Shown in pieces: positions 35,586-46,000 of a stretch of 49,247 nucleotides of DNA (within the stretch, counting starts at the first letter, position 1; each line of letters starts with the position of its first letter). Position numbers and translations under genes: made by a program. The DNA lies in the NCBI GenBank assembly GCA_018269055.1, contig JAFDVI010000031.1, positions 150,050 to 199,296 on the forward strand, written 5' to 3'. This DNA comes from Acidobacteriota bacterium (GTDB lineage: Bacteria; Acidobacteriota; Blastocatellia; RBC074). The notes beneath the pieces are model-generated. The model made no database searches. It was not told the origin of the DNA and saw nothing but the letters and a program-made list of their open reading frames with translations.

Positions 35586-37975
35586 GAATTCCTGACCGCT
35601 TGAAACTTGGTTGGTTTTCTTCCCTGTCGCCGTGGCGACTTGCATTGCTGGTCGCGTTTTGTTCGATGGCGGCGCTGCTGGTGTTCTGGCGAATCGTCCC
35701 GTCGGATTCACAAACGAACGAAAACAGCGATTACCTGAATTTTTACGAACCCGTCGCGCAAAACCTGCTCGCGGGCAAAGGACTGGTAACAAATTCAGGT
35801 CAGCCCGCAACGCATTATCCGCCCGCATATCCGTTGTTGTTGGTGGCGGCGTTCAAACTGGCATCGTGGTTTTCACTTTCGACGGCAACGGCAAACCTTG
35901 CACTGACGCTGGTCAGTCATTTGCTGGCCGCAGTATTCATTTTCCTGCTGGCGCGAAAGCTCTGGTCAAACCTTGGCGCGTTTATCGCGGCGCTTGCCTG
36001 GATCAGTTACCCGCCCATTCTGTGGTTGACCAAACAACCCAACAGCGAAATTCCGTTTATGGCTGTTTTTTACGGCAGCGTTTGGTTGCTGTGGGCAGCC
36101 TGCTGGCGGCGCGCAAGCTGGCACTATTTCGTGCTGGCCGGAATGTTGGGAGGGATCGCGGCGTTGCTTCGCCCCATCGGTTTGGGCGCGATGGTGATGA
36201 TGAGTTTGGGGTTGGTGTTGGCAACGCGCGGCAAAGAGTTCCGGCTGCGACTGATGATGGTTGCGTTCTTGCTAATTGGCAATCTGTTGGCGATTTTTCC
36301 CTGGCAGGTTTGGGTGTACGCCCGCACAGGAAACGTCGTTTTGCTGAGCGGCAATCTGGTTCCCAGCATTCGCGACGGATTGCGATTTGCCGTGAATTTG
36401 AAACGTTACCGTCAAGCCGTGCCCGTTCCCGACGACGTGCGCGCGATGATGCAGCGCATTGACGCCCGGTTTGACGAAATGGATTCGTTGGCGAACGTGG
36501 CCAAAGTTGTGCGCGATGAAGCCAGCCCGCAACCAATGGCGCTGGTCAAATTGCTGCTGATCAAAGCGGCGCGCAGTTGGTACGCCACCGACAGCGGTCG
36601 CCGCGAAGGATTGATCCTGCTCTTTCAAATTGTTTATCTGGTTTTGGTTGCCATTGGCGGTTGGCGCGCGTGGAAATCGGGCGGACAAGCGCGAGAATTG
36701 TTTTTTGGGTTGGCGCTGACGCTGTTGTATTTTTGGGGAATGACCGTATTGACGCTTTCGATTTTGCGTTACATGACGCCGGTCATTGGCCTGGCCTTTA
36801 CGTTGTTGGGAGCGCTTGCGCCCTCAACCGCTCGCCAAGAAAAAAACACAACGTCATCCGGCATCCTCGGAGTGATGCACTTGACGGACACACTGGACAG
36901 CGGCGGCGCCGAGCGAATGGCCGTCAACCTGGTCAATCATCTGCCGCGCGACCGTTATCGAGTTCACCTGTGCACGACTCGCCGCGACGGCGCGCTGTCG
37001 GATTTTGTCGCTGCCGACGTTGAGCGCCTGCGACTGGAACGTACAAGCCGGTTCGACTTTCGAGCGATTTTCAAACTTCGGCGATACATCGCCGAACGCG
37101 AGATTCGTTTGCTGCACGCGCACAACACTTCCCTGTTTATTGCCCTGGCGGCGGCTGCGTTTCCACCGTTTCCGGCTGTCATCTGGCATCACCACACAGG
37201 CCGATACGCGATGGAGGATCGAGCGGCGCGCATTTACCGGCTGGTTGCGCAACGGATTCGCGGTGTCATCACAGTCAATCAGGATTTGGCCGACTGGACG
37301 CAAAGGCGTTTGGGCATTCCATCGGAGCGTGTTCGGTATATCCCCAACTTTGTCAGTGAAAGCCCTCTACACCCGCCAATCGAATTGCCGGGCACCCCCA
37401 GCCAGCGAATCGTTTGCGTGGCGAATCTCCACCCGGACAAGGATCATGCGACGCTGTTTCGCGCGATGCGCCAGGTTATCAAACAAGTTCCCAATGCACA
37501 GTTGTTGTTGGCCGGTGAAGCTCGCAACGCACATTATTTGCAATCCATCACCATGGAAATGGTCAAACTCGGCTTAATCAATAACGTCACCTTGTTGGGG
37601 CAACAAAAAAACATTCCGCAACTTCTGAGCGCCTGCGACATTGGCGTGCTCAGTTCGGTTTCGGAAGGGTTGCCGATGGCGGTGTTGGAATACGGCATGG
37701 CCGGATTGGCAGTCGCAACCACCGATGTCGGCCAATGCGCAGAAGTTCTGGATTTTGGCAACGCGGGATTGATCGTTCCAAAGTCCGATCCTGATAGATT
37801 GACCGAGTCGTTAGTCTCGCTGCTGGAATCCGCCGAGTTACGCCGATCACTTGGGGAAAAGCTGCAAGCACGAGTGCGCGAACGGTACAGTGCCAACGCC
37901 GTCATTACCGAAGTTTGCCGAATGTACGAAGAGGTGTTACACCACAACAGTGCCCAAATCAGTTCGGAGCGCTAA
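35582..37975 (+). CDS. Fusion of a GT-C (PMT/ArnT-like) membrane glycosyltransferase with a family 4 glycosyltransferase
   Basis: 797 residues from GTG 35582. Residues 1-~415 are polytopic with about nine to eleven membrane segments and an early acidic loop (NENSDYLNFYEPVAQNLLAGKGL), as in PMT/ArnT-type enzymes that use lipid-linked sugars. Residues ~427-797 form a complete GT4 enzyme: HLTDTLDSGGAERMAVNLV, RIVCVANLHPDKDHATLFRAM and IGVLSSVSEGLPMAVLEYGMAGLAVATTD. The two parts join through a short linker over AAAAAA at about 36840. An in-frame ATG at 36875 could allow separate translation of the GT4 part. Each family is known; this joining is unusual. Confidence 0.85.
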   Translation: MRIPDRLKLGWFSSLSPWRLALLVAFCSMAALLVFWRIVPSDSQTNENSDYLNFYEPVAQNLLAGKGLVTNSGQPATHYPPAYPLLLVAAFKLASWFSLSTATANLALTLVSHLLAAVFIFLLARKLWSNLGAFIAALAWISYPPILWLTKQPNSEIPFMAVFYGSVWLLWAACWRRASWHYFVLAGMLGGIAALLRPIGLGAMVMMSLGLVLATRGKEFRLRLMMVAFLLIGNLLAIFPWQVWVYARTGNVVLLSGNLVPSIRDGLRFAVNLKRYRQAVPVPDDVRAMMQRIDARFDEMDSLANVAKVVRDEASPQPMALVKLLLIKAARSWYATDSGRREGLILLFQIVYLVLVAIGGWRAWKSGGQARELFFGLALTLLYFWGMTVLTLSILRYMTPVIGLAFTLLGALAPSTARQEKNTTSSGILGVMHLTDTLDSGGAERMAVNLVNHLPRDRYRVHLCTTRRDGALSDFVAADVERLRLERTSRFDFRAIFKLRRYIAEREIRLLHAHNTSLFIALAAAAFPPFPAVIWHHHTGRYAMEDRAARIYRLVAQRIRGVITVNQDLADWTQRRLGIPSERVRYIPNFVSESPLHPPIELPGTPSQRIVCVANLHPDKDHATLFRAMRQVIKQVPNAQLLLAGEARNAHYLQSITMEMVKLGLINNVTLLGQQKNIPQLLSACDIGVLSSVSEGLPMAVLEYGMAGLAVATTDVGQCAEVLDFGNAGLIVPKSDPDRLTESLVSLLESAELRRSLGEKLQARVRERYSANAVITEVCRMYEEVLHHNSAQISSER

Positions 37976-39415
37976 ATGATAGATCGAACTTTCGTCACAC
38001 CGCTGAATTCCAACCTGTCAGGCAGTCGGCTTCCGCTAAGCCCGGCGCAACAACCCCTGGTCAGGGCGCTGAACCTTTCCGATTCCAAAGCCATTCCCAT
38101 GCTACTGGGGCTGCATGCCTTGCTGGGGTTACTGTTGATGATTTCTCCAATCGTTGCGGCGTTGCACATGGGCGTCATCACATTGCTCGGAGTTTGGTGG
38201 GCAGTGCTTTCGCCCAGAACGGAACACGTCACCTGGATTTGCGCTTACATTGTCGGCGCTGAAGTTCTATGGCGAATGATGGGTGTGACGTTCTTTTGGG
38301 AGTATGGAAAATACAGCATCATCGCTTTCATGTTGTTGTTGATGATTCGAACCGGACGGTTAAGCGGCATATTTTTGCCATTTCTCTTTTTCGCCTTGCT
38401 ATTGCCGTCCAGCGTTTTGCCCACCGCCAATATGGGAACCCAGGAGTTGCGCCAACAAATCAGCTTCAATTTATCCGGGCCGCTGGCTTTGGCGGTTTGC
38501 ACCTGGTTCTTCTGGCAAATCACGCTGCCTGTTGAACAATTGCAGCGCATGTTTCTGGCTTTGATTTGCCCGATTGTTTCCACGGCTACGATTGTGCTGG
38601 TTGGCATACTGGCCAGTTCCAACCTCAGCTTCAACAACAGCTCGAATTTCGCCACCAGCGGTGGGTACGGCCCTAACCAGGTTTCGGCGGTTTTGGGTTT
38701 GGGGGCCTTGGCCGCATTTCTTTGGCTGTTTCATAAAAACGTCGCGCGCTCTTTGAAGCTCACGTTGTTGATCACATTGTTATTTTTGATTGTGCAAAGT
38801 GCGCTGACCTTTTCGCGCGGCGGATTGTATGCGGCGGGCGCAGCCGCGATTTTGGCGTCGTTGTATTTGATTCGCGATCGTCGTTTACGTATGCAGTTTG
38901 TGCTGGGAGCCGTCGCGGTCTTTGCAGTTGTGAATTTTCTGGTGCTCCCGCAACTGGATGAGTTTACCACCGGCGCGCTTTCCAAACGATTCAGCGACAC
39001 GCGTATGTCAGGACGCGACCGCATCATCATGGACGACCTGGAAGTGTTCAACGAACATCCGCTGTTTGGCGTTGGCCCCGGCCAAGCCAGACATTTTCGG
39101 CAGGGACACAATAAAGCAGCGGCACACACGGAATTTTCGCGCATGGTGGCCGAACACGGAATTTTTGGCTTGGCAGCGTTATTGCTGATGCTGGGATTGG
39201 CGATCAGGCATTTCCGGCGCGCGCAAACGCCACAAGCCAAAGCCATCGTGGTTGCGCTGACCGTTTGGAGTTTTTTGAGCATGGCTTCCGTCGCTATGCG
39301 AACCGTTGCGCCCGCATTTCTGTTTGGTTTGGGGGCAGCCATGTTTATCTTGCTGGAGCAGGAACAGGCGCGGACGGGACCGGCATTTTCTGCCAACGAG
39401 TATGCTCAACGATAG
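37976..39415 (+). CDS. O-antigen ligase/polymerase (WaaL/Wzy-like)
   Basis: 479 residues with about 11 hydrophobic segments. A long periplasmic loop contains LSKRFSDTRMSGRDRIIMDDLEVFNEHPLFGVGPGQARHF...HTEFSRMVAEHGIFGLAALL, the Wzy_C/O-antigen ligase signature; ALTFSRGGLYAAGA precedes it. In an ABC-export system the chain is made inside, so this is more likely a ligase moving the exported chain to its final acceptor than a polymerase. It starts on the base after the previous stop codon, so it is coupled. Confidence 0.88.
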   Translation: MIDRTFVTPLNSNLSGSRLPLSPAQQPLVRALNLSDSKAIPMLLGLHALLGLLLMISPIVAALHMGVITLLGVWWAVLSPRTEHVTWICAYIVGAEVLWRMMGVTFFWEYGKYSIIAFMLLLMIRTGRLSGIFLPFLFFALLLPSSVLPTANMGTQELRQQISFNLSGPLALAVCTWFFWQITLPVEQLQRMFLALICPIVSTATIVLVGILASSNLSFNNSSNFATSGGYGPNQVSAVLGLGALAAFLWLFHKNVARSLKLTLLITLLFLIVQSALTFSRGGLYAAGAAAILASLYLIRDRRLRMQFVLGAVAVFAVVNFLVLPQLDEFTTGALSKRFSDTRMSGRDRIIMDDLEVFNEHPLFGVGPGQARHFRQGHNKAAAHTEFSRMVAEHGIFGLAALLLMLGLAIRHFRRAQTPQAKAIVVALTVWSFLSMASVAMRTVAPAFLFGLGAAMFILLEQEQARTGPAFSANEYAQR

Positions 39416-40556
39416 ATTTTTGGCGCAGTCGGACACCAGTTCTTCGGGGATTCTGCCCGGGATTTTGATGGTTTCCACCTTTCTTTCGCACACAAAAGGC
39501 AGCCATTCCGTCGCCAAAGACCTTGCGAACAAATTACAAACCACGGCTCAAAACATCATCTGTGTTTCGTCGTATCGCTCAGGGTTGCTGCGCGGACTGG
39601 ATATGATTTTCACGGCCATCCGGCGGCGGCGTGAATACGATCTGGCCATCGTTGGGTTATACAGCGGACGCGCATTTCTGTGGGGCGAGGCAGTTTCGTG
39701 GTTGCTGGAAAAACTCGGCTGCCCGTTTGTGATTTCCCTGCATGGCGGTTCGCTGCCGGAATTTGCCCGCCTTCATCCTCGCCGCGTCACTGAAACCCTG
39801 CGCAAGGCAGCGGCCGTCACGGCTCCCTCGAATTATCTTGCGGAGCGGATGCGGGTTTATCGTCAGGACATTTTGCTGCTGCCCAACCCGATTGAAATCG
39901 AACGTTACGAATTTCGGCTGCGCGACCAGATCAAGCCCAACTTGATCTGGCTTCGCTCGCTCCAGGAAATTTACAATCCCTTGTTGGCAATTAAAGTTGC
40001 CGCACGGTTGCGCGAAAATTTTCCGGATTTGCGTCTGACAATGGTCGGTCCAGACAAAGGCGATGGCACTTGGCAACAAACGGCGAACTTTGCAGCCAGG
40101 ATTTTTCCCGCGAAGCCATACGAAGAAGACACGAAGAAAACATCTGAAACTGGCATTGATCCTGGTGCGGCCTCGTGTGAGTTCGTGGCGGGCGACTTTT
40201 TGATGACTGGTGGAATTCCCAACGCTGAAGTTCCGCGCTGGCTCAATCGCGGCGATATTTTTCTGAACACAACCAATGTGGATAACACGCCGATCAGCGT
40301 GATCGAAGCGATGGCGTGCGGGCTGCCCATCGTCAGCACGAATGTCGGCGGCTTGCCATATCTGCTGGAAGATGGCGAAGATGCCCTGCTGGTTCCGCCG
40401 AACGATGCGGAAGCAATGAGTGCTTCCGTGCGCCGCGTACTGACCGAACCTGGACTGGCAGCGCAATTGTCGCGCAATGCGCGGCGCAAAGCCGAGACCT
40501 TTGATTGGGCGAACGTCCTGCCGATGTGGAGAGAGTTGCTTGGGAAAGTTCGATAA
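39402..40556 (+). CDS. Family 4 glycosyltransferase with a repeat-derived internal insert
   Basis: 384 residues from ATG 39402, overlapping the ligase gene by 14 nt; ATG 39468, just before VSTFLSHTKGSHSVAKDL, is an alternative. Donor half: LIWLRSLQEIYNPLLAIKVA (about 188-207), LRLTMVGPDKGDG (about 215-227), then VPRWLNRGDIFLNTTNVDNTPISVIEAMACGLPIVSTNVGGLPYLL (about 278-323), the strongly conserved part. Between these, about residues 236-264 (AKPYEEDTKKTSETGIDPGA and on) have no counterpart in ordinary GT4 enzymes and coincide with a CACGAAG-type repeat. The frame stays open and the motifs are intact, so the enzyme may still work. Confidence 0.85.
   Translation: MLNDRFLAQSDTSSSGILPGILMVSTFLSHTKGSHSVAKDLANKLQTTAQNIICVSSYRSGLLRGLDMIFTAIRRRREYDLAIVGLYSGRAFLWGEAVSWLLEKLGCPFVISLHGGSLPEFARLHPRRVTETLRKAAAVTAPSNYLAERMRVYRQDILLLPNPIEIERYEFRLRDQIKPNLIWLRSLQEIYNPLLAIKVAARLRENFPDLRLTMVGPDKGDGTWQQTANFAARIFPAKPYEEDTKKTSETGIDPGAASCEFVAGDFLMTGGIPNAEVPRWLNRGDIFLNTTNVDNTPISVIEAMACGLPIVSTNVGGLPYLLEDGEDALLVPPNDAEAMSASVRRVLTEPGLAAQLSRNARRKAETFDWANVLPMWRELLGKVR
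40115..40189. repeat. CACGAAG-type repeat inserted in frame within a glycosyltransferase gene
   Basis: Left GCCATACGAAGAAGACACGA (40115-40134) and right GCCTCGTGTGAGTTCGTGGC (40170-40189) form an imperfect inverted repeat like those found between genes (26571-26650). It encodes about 25 extra residues without a stop or frameshift. Confidence 0.6.
40528..40534 (+). promoter_or_regulatory. Ribosome-binding site supporting the TTG start at 40540
   Basis: GGAGAGA lies about 5 nt before TTG 40540. The longer frame from ATG 40477 would add 21 residues that overlap the upstream gene and look unlike the family. Confidence 0.5.
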
Positions 40557-41940
40557 CCTTTATGCCAAATTGCCCGTCTGGGCGCAGCACGCCGCCGTCA
40601 GCGGTTTCGGGCTGTATTGGTACTGGCAGCGCTTTGGCGGCGATTACAAACATTCGTTGAATGCATTTTTGGCGCGCGACCGATTCAGCCGCGATGAATG
40701 GCAATCGTGGCAACAGGTGAGTTTGAAACAACTGTTGAGCGTGGCGGCTGAACATATTCCGCATTACCGCAACACCTGGAGCCAATCGCAAAAGCGTGCC
40801 GCGCAAGCCGGGCAACTAACGGATTTGCCGCTGCTGGAAAAAGATCCGATTCGCGCAGACCCACACGCGTTTTTGCGCCAGGACCTGAACATCAAAAAGC
40901 CGTTGACCTTTTTCACCAGCGGTTCGACGGGAACACCGATCGCCAGTTTGTGGACAGCTTCCGAGTTGCGCGCTTCGATGGCCGTGCGCGAAGCCCGTTC
41001 GGCAAACTGGGCGGGCGTGTCGTTCACAGTTCCGCGCGCGACGTTTTCCGGGCGGATGGTGGAACCCGATCCGCTCAGCCAGGGGCCGTTTTACCGCTTC
41101 AACCTGGTCGAACGACAAGTGTACTTTTCGCCATTTCACCTGCGACAAGACACGGCACGGCTTTACGTCGAGGCATTGCGGAAACACAAGGTTCAATGGC
41201 TGACCGGCTACGCCGTGTCGTATTCCCTGCTGGCAAAATTCATTCTGGCGGAAAAGCTGGATATGCCGCCGCTCAAAGCCATCATCACTACCAGCGAAAA
41301 GGTCACGCCGGAAATGCGCGGCGTGATGGAATCGGCATTCGGTTGCCGCGTGTTTGAAGAATACAGCACGGTCGAAAACGTCCTGTTTGCCAGCGAATGC
41401 GAAGCCGGGCGGTTGCACGTCAGCCCGGATGTTGGCGTCGTTGAAATCCTGCGCCCTGATGGCACGCCGTGTGATTCCGGCGAAGTGGGTGAAATTGTGG
41501 CGACCAGCTTGATGCATTATTCGCAACCTTTCGTGCGGTTTCGGCTGGGCGATCTGGGAGCTTGGGACGGAGAGCCTTGTCCTTGCGGGCGAGCGATGCC
41601 AATCATCAAGGAAGTCGTCGGACGAATCGAAGACGTGGTTACTGGCCCCGACGGACGCCAACTGGTTCGTTTTCACGGCATTTTCGTCAATCAACCCAAC
41701 GTCCGCGAAGGCCAGGTCATTCAGGAAGCGCTCGACCGCATTCGTGTCAAAATCGTTCCGACGCCGGAGTTCGACCAAGCGGATGTCGCTGACATCATCG
41801 CTCGCATGCAGCAACGGTTGAGCGATGAAGTTCAGGTCATCGTCGAACAAGTGGCGGAAATTCCACGCACCAAGTCTGGCAAATTCAAAGCGGTTGTTTC
41901 ACTGCTCGACAAGGATCAAAACATTAATCGCAATGGATAA
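40540..41940 (+). CDS. CapK/PaaK-like adenylate-forming enzyme (phenylacetate-CoA ligase family)
   Basis: 466 residues from TTG 40540. The AMP-binding signature reads FFTSGSTGTPIASLWT (about 124-139). EYSTVENVLFASEC near 285, and VRFRLGDLGAWDGEPCPCGRAMPIIKEVVGRIEDVV (about 332-367), match the PaaK/CapK family, including the Cys-x-Cys-Gly that follows the conserved Asp. The C-terminus ends IPRTKSGKFKAVVS with the adenylation lysine. Such proteins occur in capsule loci and may activate a carboxylic acid for attachment to the glycan. It overlaps the upstream gene by 17 nt and the downstream gene by 8 nt. Confidence 0.85.
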   Translation: MGKFDNLYAKLPVWAQHAAVSGFGLYWYWQRFGGDYKHSLNAFLARDRFSRDEWQSWQQVSLKQLLSVAAEHIPHYRNTWSQSQKRAAQAGQLTDLPLLEKDPIRADPHAFLRQDLNIKKPLTFFTSGSTGTPIASLWTASELRASMAVREARSANWAGVSFTVPRATFSGRMVEPDPLSQGPFYRFNLVERQVYFSPFHLRQDTARLYVEALRKHKVQWLTGYAVSYSLLAKFILAEKLDMPPLKAIITTSEKVTPEMRGVMESAFGCRVFEEYSTVENVLFASECEAGRLHVSPDVGVVEILRPDGTPCDSGEVGEIVATSLMHYSQPFVRFRLGDLGAWDGEPCPCGRAMPIIKEVVGRIEDVVTGPDGRQLVRFHGIFVNQPNVREGQVIQEALDRIRVKIVPTPEFDQADVADIIARMQQRLSDEVQVIVEQVAEIPRTKSGKFKAVVSLLDKDQNINRNG

Positions 41941-42952
41941 GCCCCAACAACTCCCGTTTGTCTCGGTCGTCATGCCGGTCAGAAACGAAGCCGGTTATAT
42001 TGCCCGCAGCCTGACAGCAGTTACTGAACAGGATTATCCGGCGGAGAGGTTGGAAATTATTGTCGCCGATGGCATGTCTACCGATTCGACACGGGAAATT
42101 GTCAAACTGTTTCAATCGCGGTTTGACAACATTCAGTTGATTGACAATCCGGGCAAGATCGCGCCGACCGGATTAAACCGCGCGACCGGATTGGCCAAAG
42201 GGGAAATCATCGCCCGCGTGGATGGACACTGCGAAATTGCCCCGGATTATCTGCGCTGCGCAATCGAGCATCTGCAAACGGAAACCGTAGACGGCGTTGG
42301 CGGCCCAATTGAAACCATTGGCGAAACCGCAACGGCACGGGTCATTGCCGCAGCCATGAGTTCAGCCTTTGGCGTGGGCGATTCGGCGTTTCGCACGGTA
42401 AAAAACAAAACGATGTTGACCGGCACAATCGCCTTTCCGGTGTATACGCGGGCAATCATCGAACGCGCCGGAGCGTACGACGAAGAAATGGTTCGCAATC
42501 AGGACGACGAATACAACTGTCGGCTCAGAAAGCTGGGCGCAAAATTGCTGCTGGCGTCGGATGTGCGATCAAAGTATTACAGCCGTGGCACGATGCGAAA
42601 ATTGTTCAAACAGTATTTTCAGTACGGATATTGGAAAGTGCGCGTGCTGCAAAAACATCCGCGCCAGATGTCGCTGCGGCAATTCATTCCTCCGGCCTTT
42701 GTTGCGTCGCTTCTCGGCTCGATTGGCTTGGGGCTGGTTTCGCCGCTCGGCTGGTGGATTTTTGCCGGAATAATTGGTTGCTATCTCACAGTGAATTTGG
42801 TAGCTTCGGCTCGCGTCCTGTTAAGCAATCGCCCCTTCCAATTTCAATTTTTTCTTTTACCCGCCGTGTTTGCCTCGCTTCATTTGAGCTACGGTTTGGG
42901 TTTCCTTGTCGGGTTCGTGAAATTCGCTCCCCGATGGCGAATGCGTGAGTGA
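41933..42952 (+). CDS. Family 2 glycosyltransferase with C-terminal membrane segments
   Basis: 339 residues from ATG 41933, inside the end of the previous gene (ATGGATAA). GT-A motifs: VSVVMPVRNEAGYIARSL, IIVADGMSTDSTREIV, IIARVDGHCEIAPDYL (D-x-H in place of DxD, about 89-92) and RNQDDEYNCRLRKLGAKLLL (about 181-200, the ED motif region). About three hydrophobic segments follow (residues ~250-325). It resembles ExoA-type transferases that extend an undecaprenyl-linked sugar. GTGA lies at its end. Confidence 0.9.
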   Translation: MDKPQQLPFVSVVMPVRNEAGYIARSLTAVTEQDYPAERLEIIVADGMSTDSTREIVKLFQSRFDNIQLIDNPGKIAPTGLNRATGLAKGEIIARVDGHCEIAPDYLRCAIEHLQTETVDGVGGPIETIGETATARVIAAAMSSAFGVGDSAFRTVKNKTMLTGTIAFPVYTRAIIERAGAYDEEMVRNQDDEYNCRLRKLGAKLLLASDVRSKYYSRGTMRKLFKQYFQYGYWKVRVLQKHPRQMSLRQFIPPAFVASLLGSIGLGLVSPLGWWIFAGIIGCYLTVNLVASARVLLSNRPFQFQFFLLPAVFASLHLSYGLGFLVGFVKFAPRWRMRE

Positions 42953-43014
42953 ACTCGCCGGGCGATAGAAACTCCCTCAATCAAAGAATTACCTGCTGTG
43001 CCCCAGCGAGTGTT

Positions 43015-46000
43015 ATGGACAAGCAAGAAGTACGCGTGGTGCCAATCCCCAACGAGGAATCACCAACACCAAGTTTTCCATCGAATTCAAAATATCGTTT
43101 TACGGCAATCAATTCGGCGTCGGTTCGCGTTCTGATTTTGTGCCTGGCGGCTGTGGCCTTCATCAATGCGCCCGCGTTATTGGGACGGTTGCTGGCCGCG
43201 ACGGCTCCGCCACGAATTGATGTCACGGCATCGTCGCTGTCAACGACCTCCATCGGGCTTAACTGGCGGTTGGTGAATGTGACCAACGTCAGTTCGGTGC
43301 AGATTTATCGTTCCTTGTCGCAAGACAACGGCTTCGTGTTGATCCGTTCCGCCGCAGCCAATGTAACCACGCACACCGATGTAGGGTTGACGCCCGGCAC
43401 AACATATTTTTATCAGCTTAAGGCAATTTCGACGCTCGGCACACAACAGGCGCTATCGGATATTGTCAGTGCTAAAACGCTCGGCGGAGCGCCGACGCCA
43501 ACCGCGACTCCAACCCCCGCTCCGACAACAACGCCTACGCCGACACCAACAGCGACTCCGACTCCAATTCCAACCGCGACGCCTACTCCTGCGCCCACAG
43601 CAACGCCTTTGCCGACACCGATACCGCCGGGAAATTTGCCTGGAATCTACGTGACGACCAACGGTTCGCCGAGCGGCGACGGTTCGCAAGCGCGTCCTCT
43701 GGACATTGCGACGGCGTTTACATACGGCAAAAGTCCTGCGAAACCCGGCGACACCATCTGGATTCGCGGCGGCACGTACAAAGCGAACGAGTTTCGCTGC
43801 TCCGTTCGGGGAACCGCCAGCGCACCCATCACGATTCGAGCCTATCCGGGCGAACGCGTGATTTTGGACGTTCCATTAAACGCCTGGGCTGTGCTGATTC
43901 CTGAGAGCGAGTGGACGTACTTCTGGGGCTTGGAATTGACCTGCTCCGATCCGGATCGCACACAGACGCGTCCTGCCGGAGTGAACATTTACGGCCCCAA
44001 CACGAAGTTCATCAATCTGATTATTCACGATACGGGCGTTGCCGTGGGCATGTGGACTCCGGCGACGGATTCGGAAATGTACGGCTGCATCATTTATCGC
44101 AACGGGTGGCAAGCCCCCAGCGGAGATCGCGGTCACGGTCACGGTATTTACGCGCAAAACGAAACCGGCGTGAAAACGATGACCGATAACATCGTGTTCA
44201 ACCAGTACGGGTACGGCATTCACGCCTACACCGAAAACGGAGCCATCAAAGGGTTCCATATCGAAGGCAACACCATATTCGGGAACGGGTCGCCGGCCTA
44301 TCCGTCAAACAGCGATTACAACAACATTCTGATCGGCGGGTTGCAACCATCGGAACGCGTCGAAATCGTCAACAACTATCTTTACCATCCACTGAACCTG
44401 CAAAACACAACGAATCTGGGACTGTTTTACTCCGCCAAAAACAACAAAGACGTAGTGTTGCGCGACAATTACATGGCTGGCGGTTCGGTCGTCAGTTGGA
44501 TTCAGGAATGGCAATCGGTGGCCGTTACTGGCAACACGATGATCGGCACGCAAAACCTGGTGACGTTGGGATTGCCTTCCGGAGTTCCAAGCTCCAGTTA
44601 CAATTGGAATAACAATACCTACCAGGAAGCAACGACCGCTGCGAATCCGACACCGTTCCTGTTCAGCGGAGGTTTGGGCTTCACGTCATACAATTTCAAC
44701 ACCTGGAAACAGGCAAGCGGTTTTGATTCTGCCAGCCAGTACACGCTCAAATCGAACGGCCAACCCAGCGGGGTCAAAACCTTCGTTCGCCCCAACCGCT
44801 ACGAAGCGGGGCGAGCCAATGTCACCATTTACAATTGGGATAAAAACCCGACAGTGGATGTTGATTTGTCTGGTGTACTTCCCAACGGAATGCGCTACGA
44901 AGTTCGCAACGTCAACGATTACTTTGGCGCTCCGGTGGCAACAGGAACCTACAACGGCCAGCCGGTTCGAATTCCAATGCCCAACACCGACCCCGGCCCT
45001 GTGTTCGGCGCATTCGTCGTTTTACCGGCCACATCTGCATCCGCCCCGCCCGCAACTCCTACCCCGACTCCCACTCCTGCTCCGACTCCTACCCCGAAAC
45101 CTTCTCCAACTCCGACTCCAACTCCCGTCCCGACTCCAACTCCAACTCCGACTCCACCCGGCAGTACACCGGTAACGTCAACCACTGCTCTTCCACTTGA
45201 ATCCGAAGAAAAGCGGTTGCTGGAATTGATAAGTCAATACAGGCTTCAACGTGGCCGCAGCCCGCTTGGCACAAGCATCAGCCTGACAAAAGCCAGTGAC
45301 TTTCTGGCGCGGGAAATGGCTTCGTGGAATTACACGGACACAATTGATTTAGCCGGACGCGGTCCCGTGGAGCGTGTGCGCGATTATGGATTTCAAGGCG
45401 GCGCGGCTTCCATCCCCGAAGATGCCCTGGTTTTTAGCGGCAGCGCATCGGCAACCGATGTGTTCAATTCCTGGAAAGCTTCGGCATTGGGTAGGATTTT
45501 ATTGATGACCCCGGAATGGAAAGTGGCGGGTGTGGGTCGCTCATTGAGTGCAACCACAAACCGCTGGCAGTGGAATGTGACGTTTGCGGCGTATTGGGAC
45601 GCGACCGTTCCACTTGCAGGCGAAGACGAAGAAGGGCGAATTGATAACAACGAATTGATTCGAACTCGCCCGCCGTCGGCTGCGATGTTGGAAGCGCATC
45701 GGTTCAGCGGGTATGGCGATGATGGCTATTCATACAACCCGGTTCATTGCGATGAAGATTCTGAGCCGCGCAATTGCTGGCGTGATCCGCCACCCGCCAA
45801 TAGCAGACTGGATGAAGTTTCGCTGGCGGAAAATTTTGTCGGCTTATGGAAGGTGATGTATTCGATCAATTCGATCGGCATCGTTCACGCCAATTACGAC
45901 GACTGGGATAAAACCGGATTTACGATGGAACTTCAGATCAATCCGAATGGAACGTGGATCATGCGAGGCTACAGAATCTTGCAAACGCCACCTTCGGTTG

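Noticed and set aside
40816..41850. A 344-codon open frame on the minus strand
   Set aside because: Antisense to the CapK/PaaK-like gene, with no recognisable domain. A shadow of strong codon bias.
43413..43689. Minus-strand frames encoding VGVGVGVG- and CRRRRC-type peptides
   Set aside because: They are the complement of the Thr-Pro codon repeat of the beta-helix protein gene.
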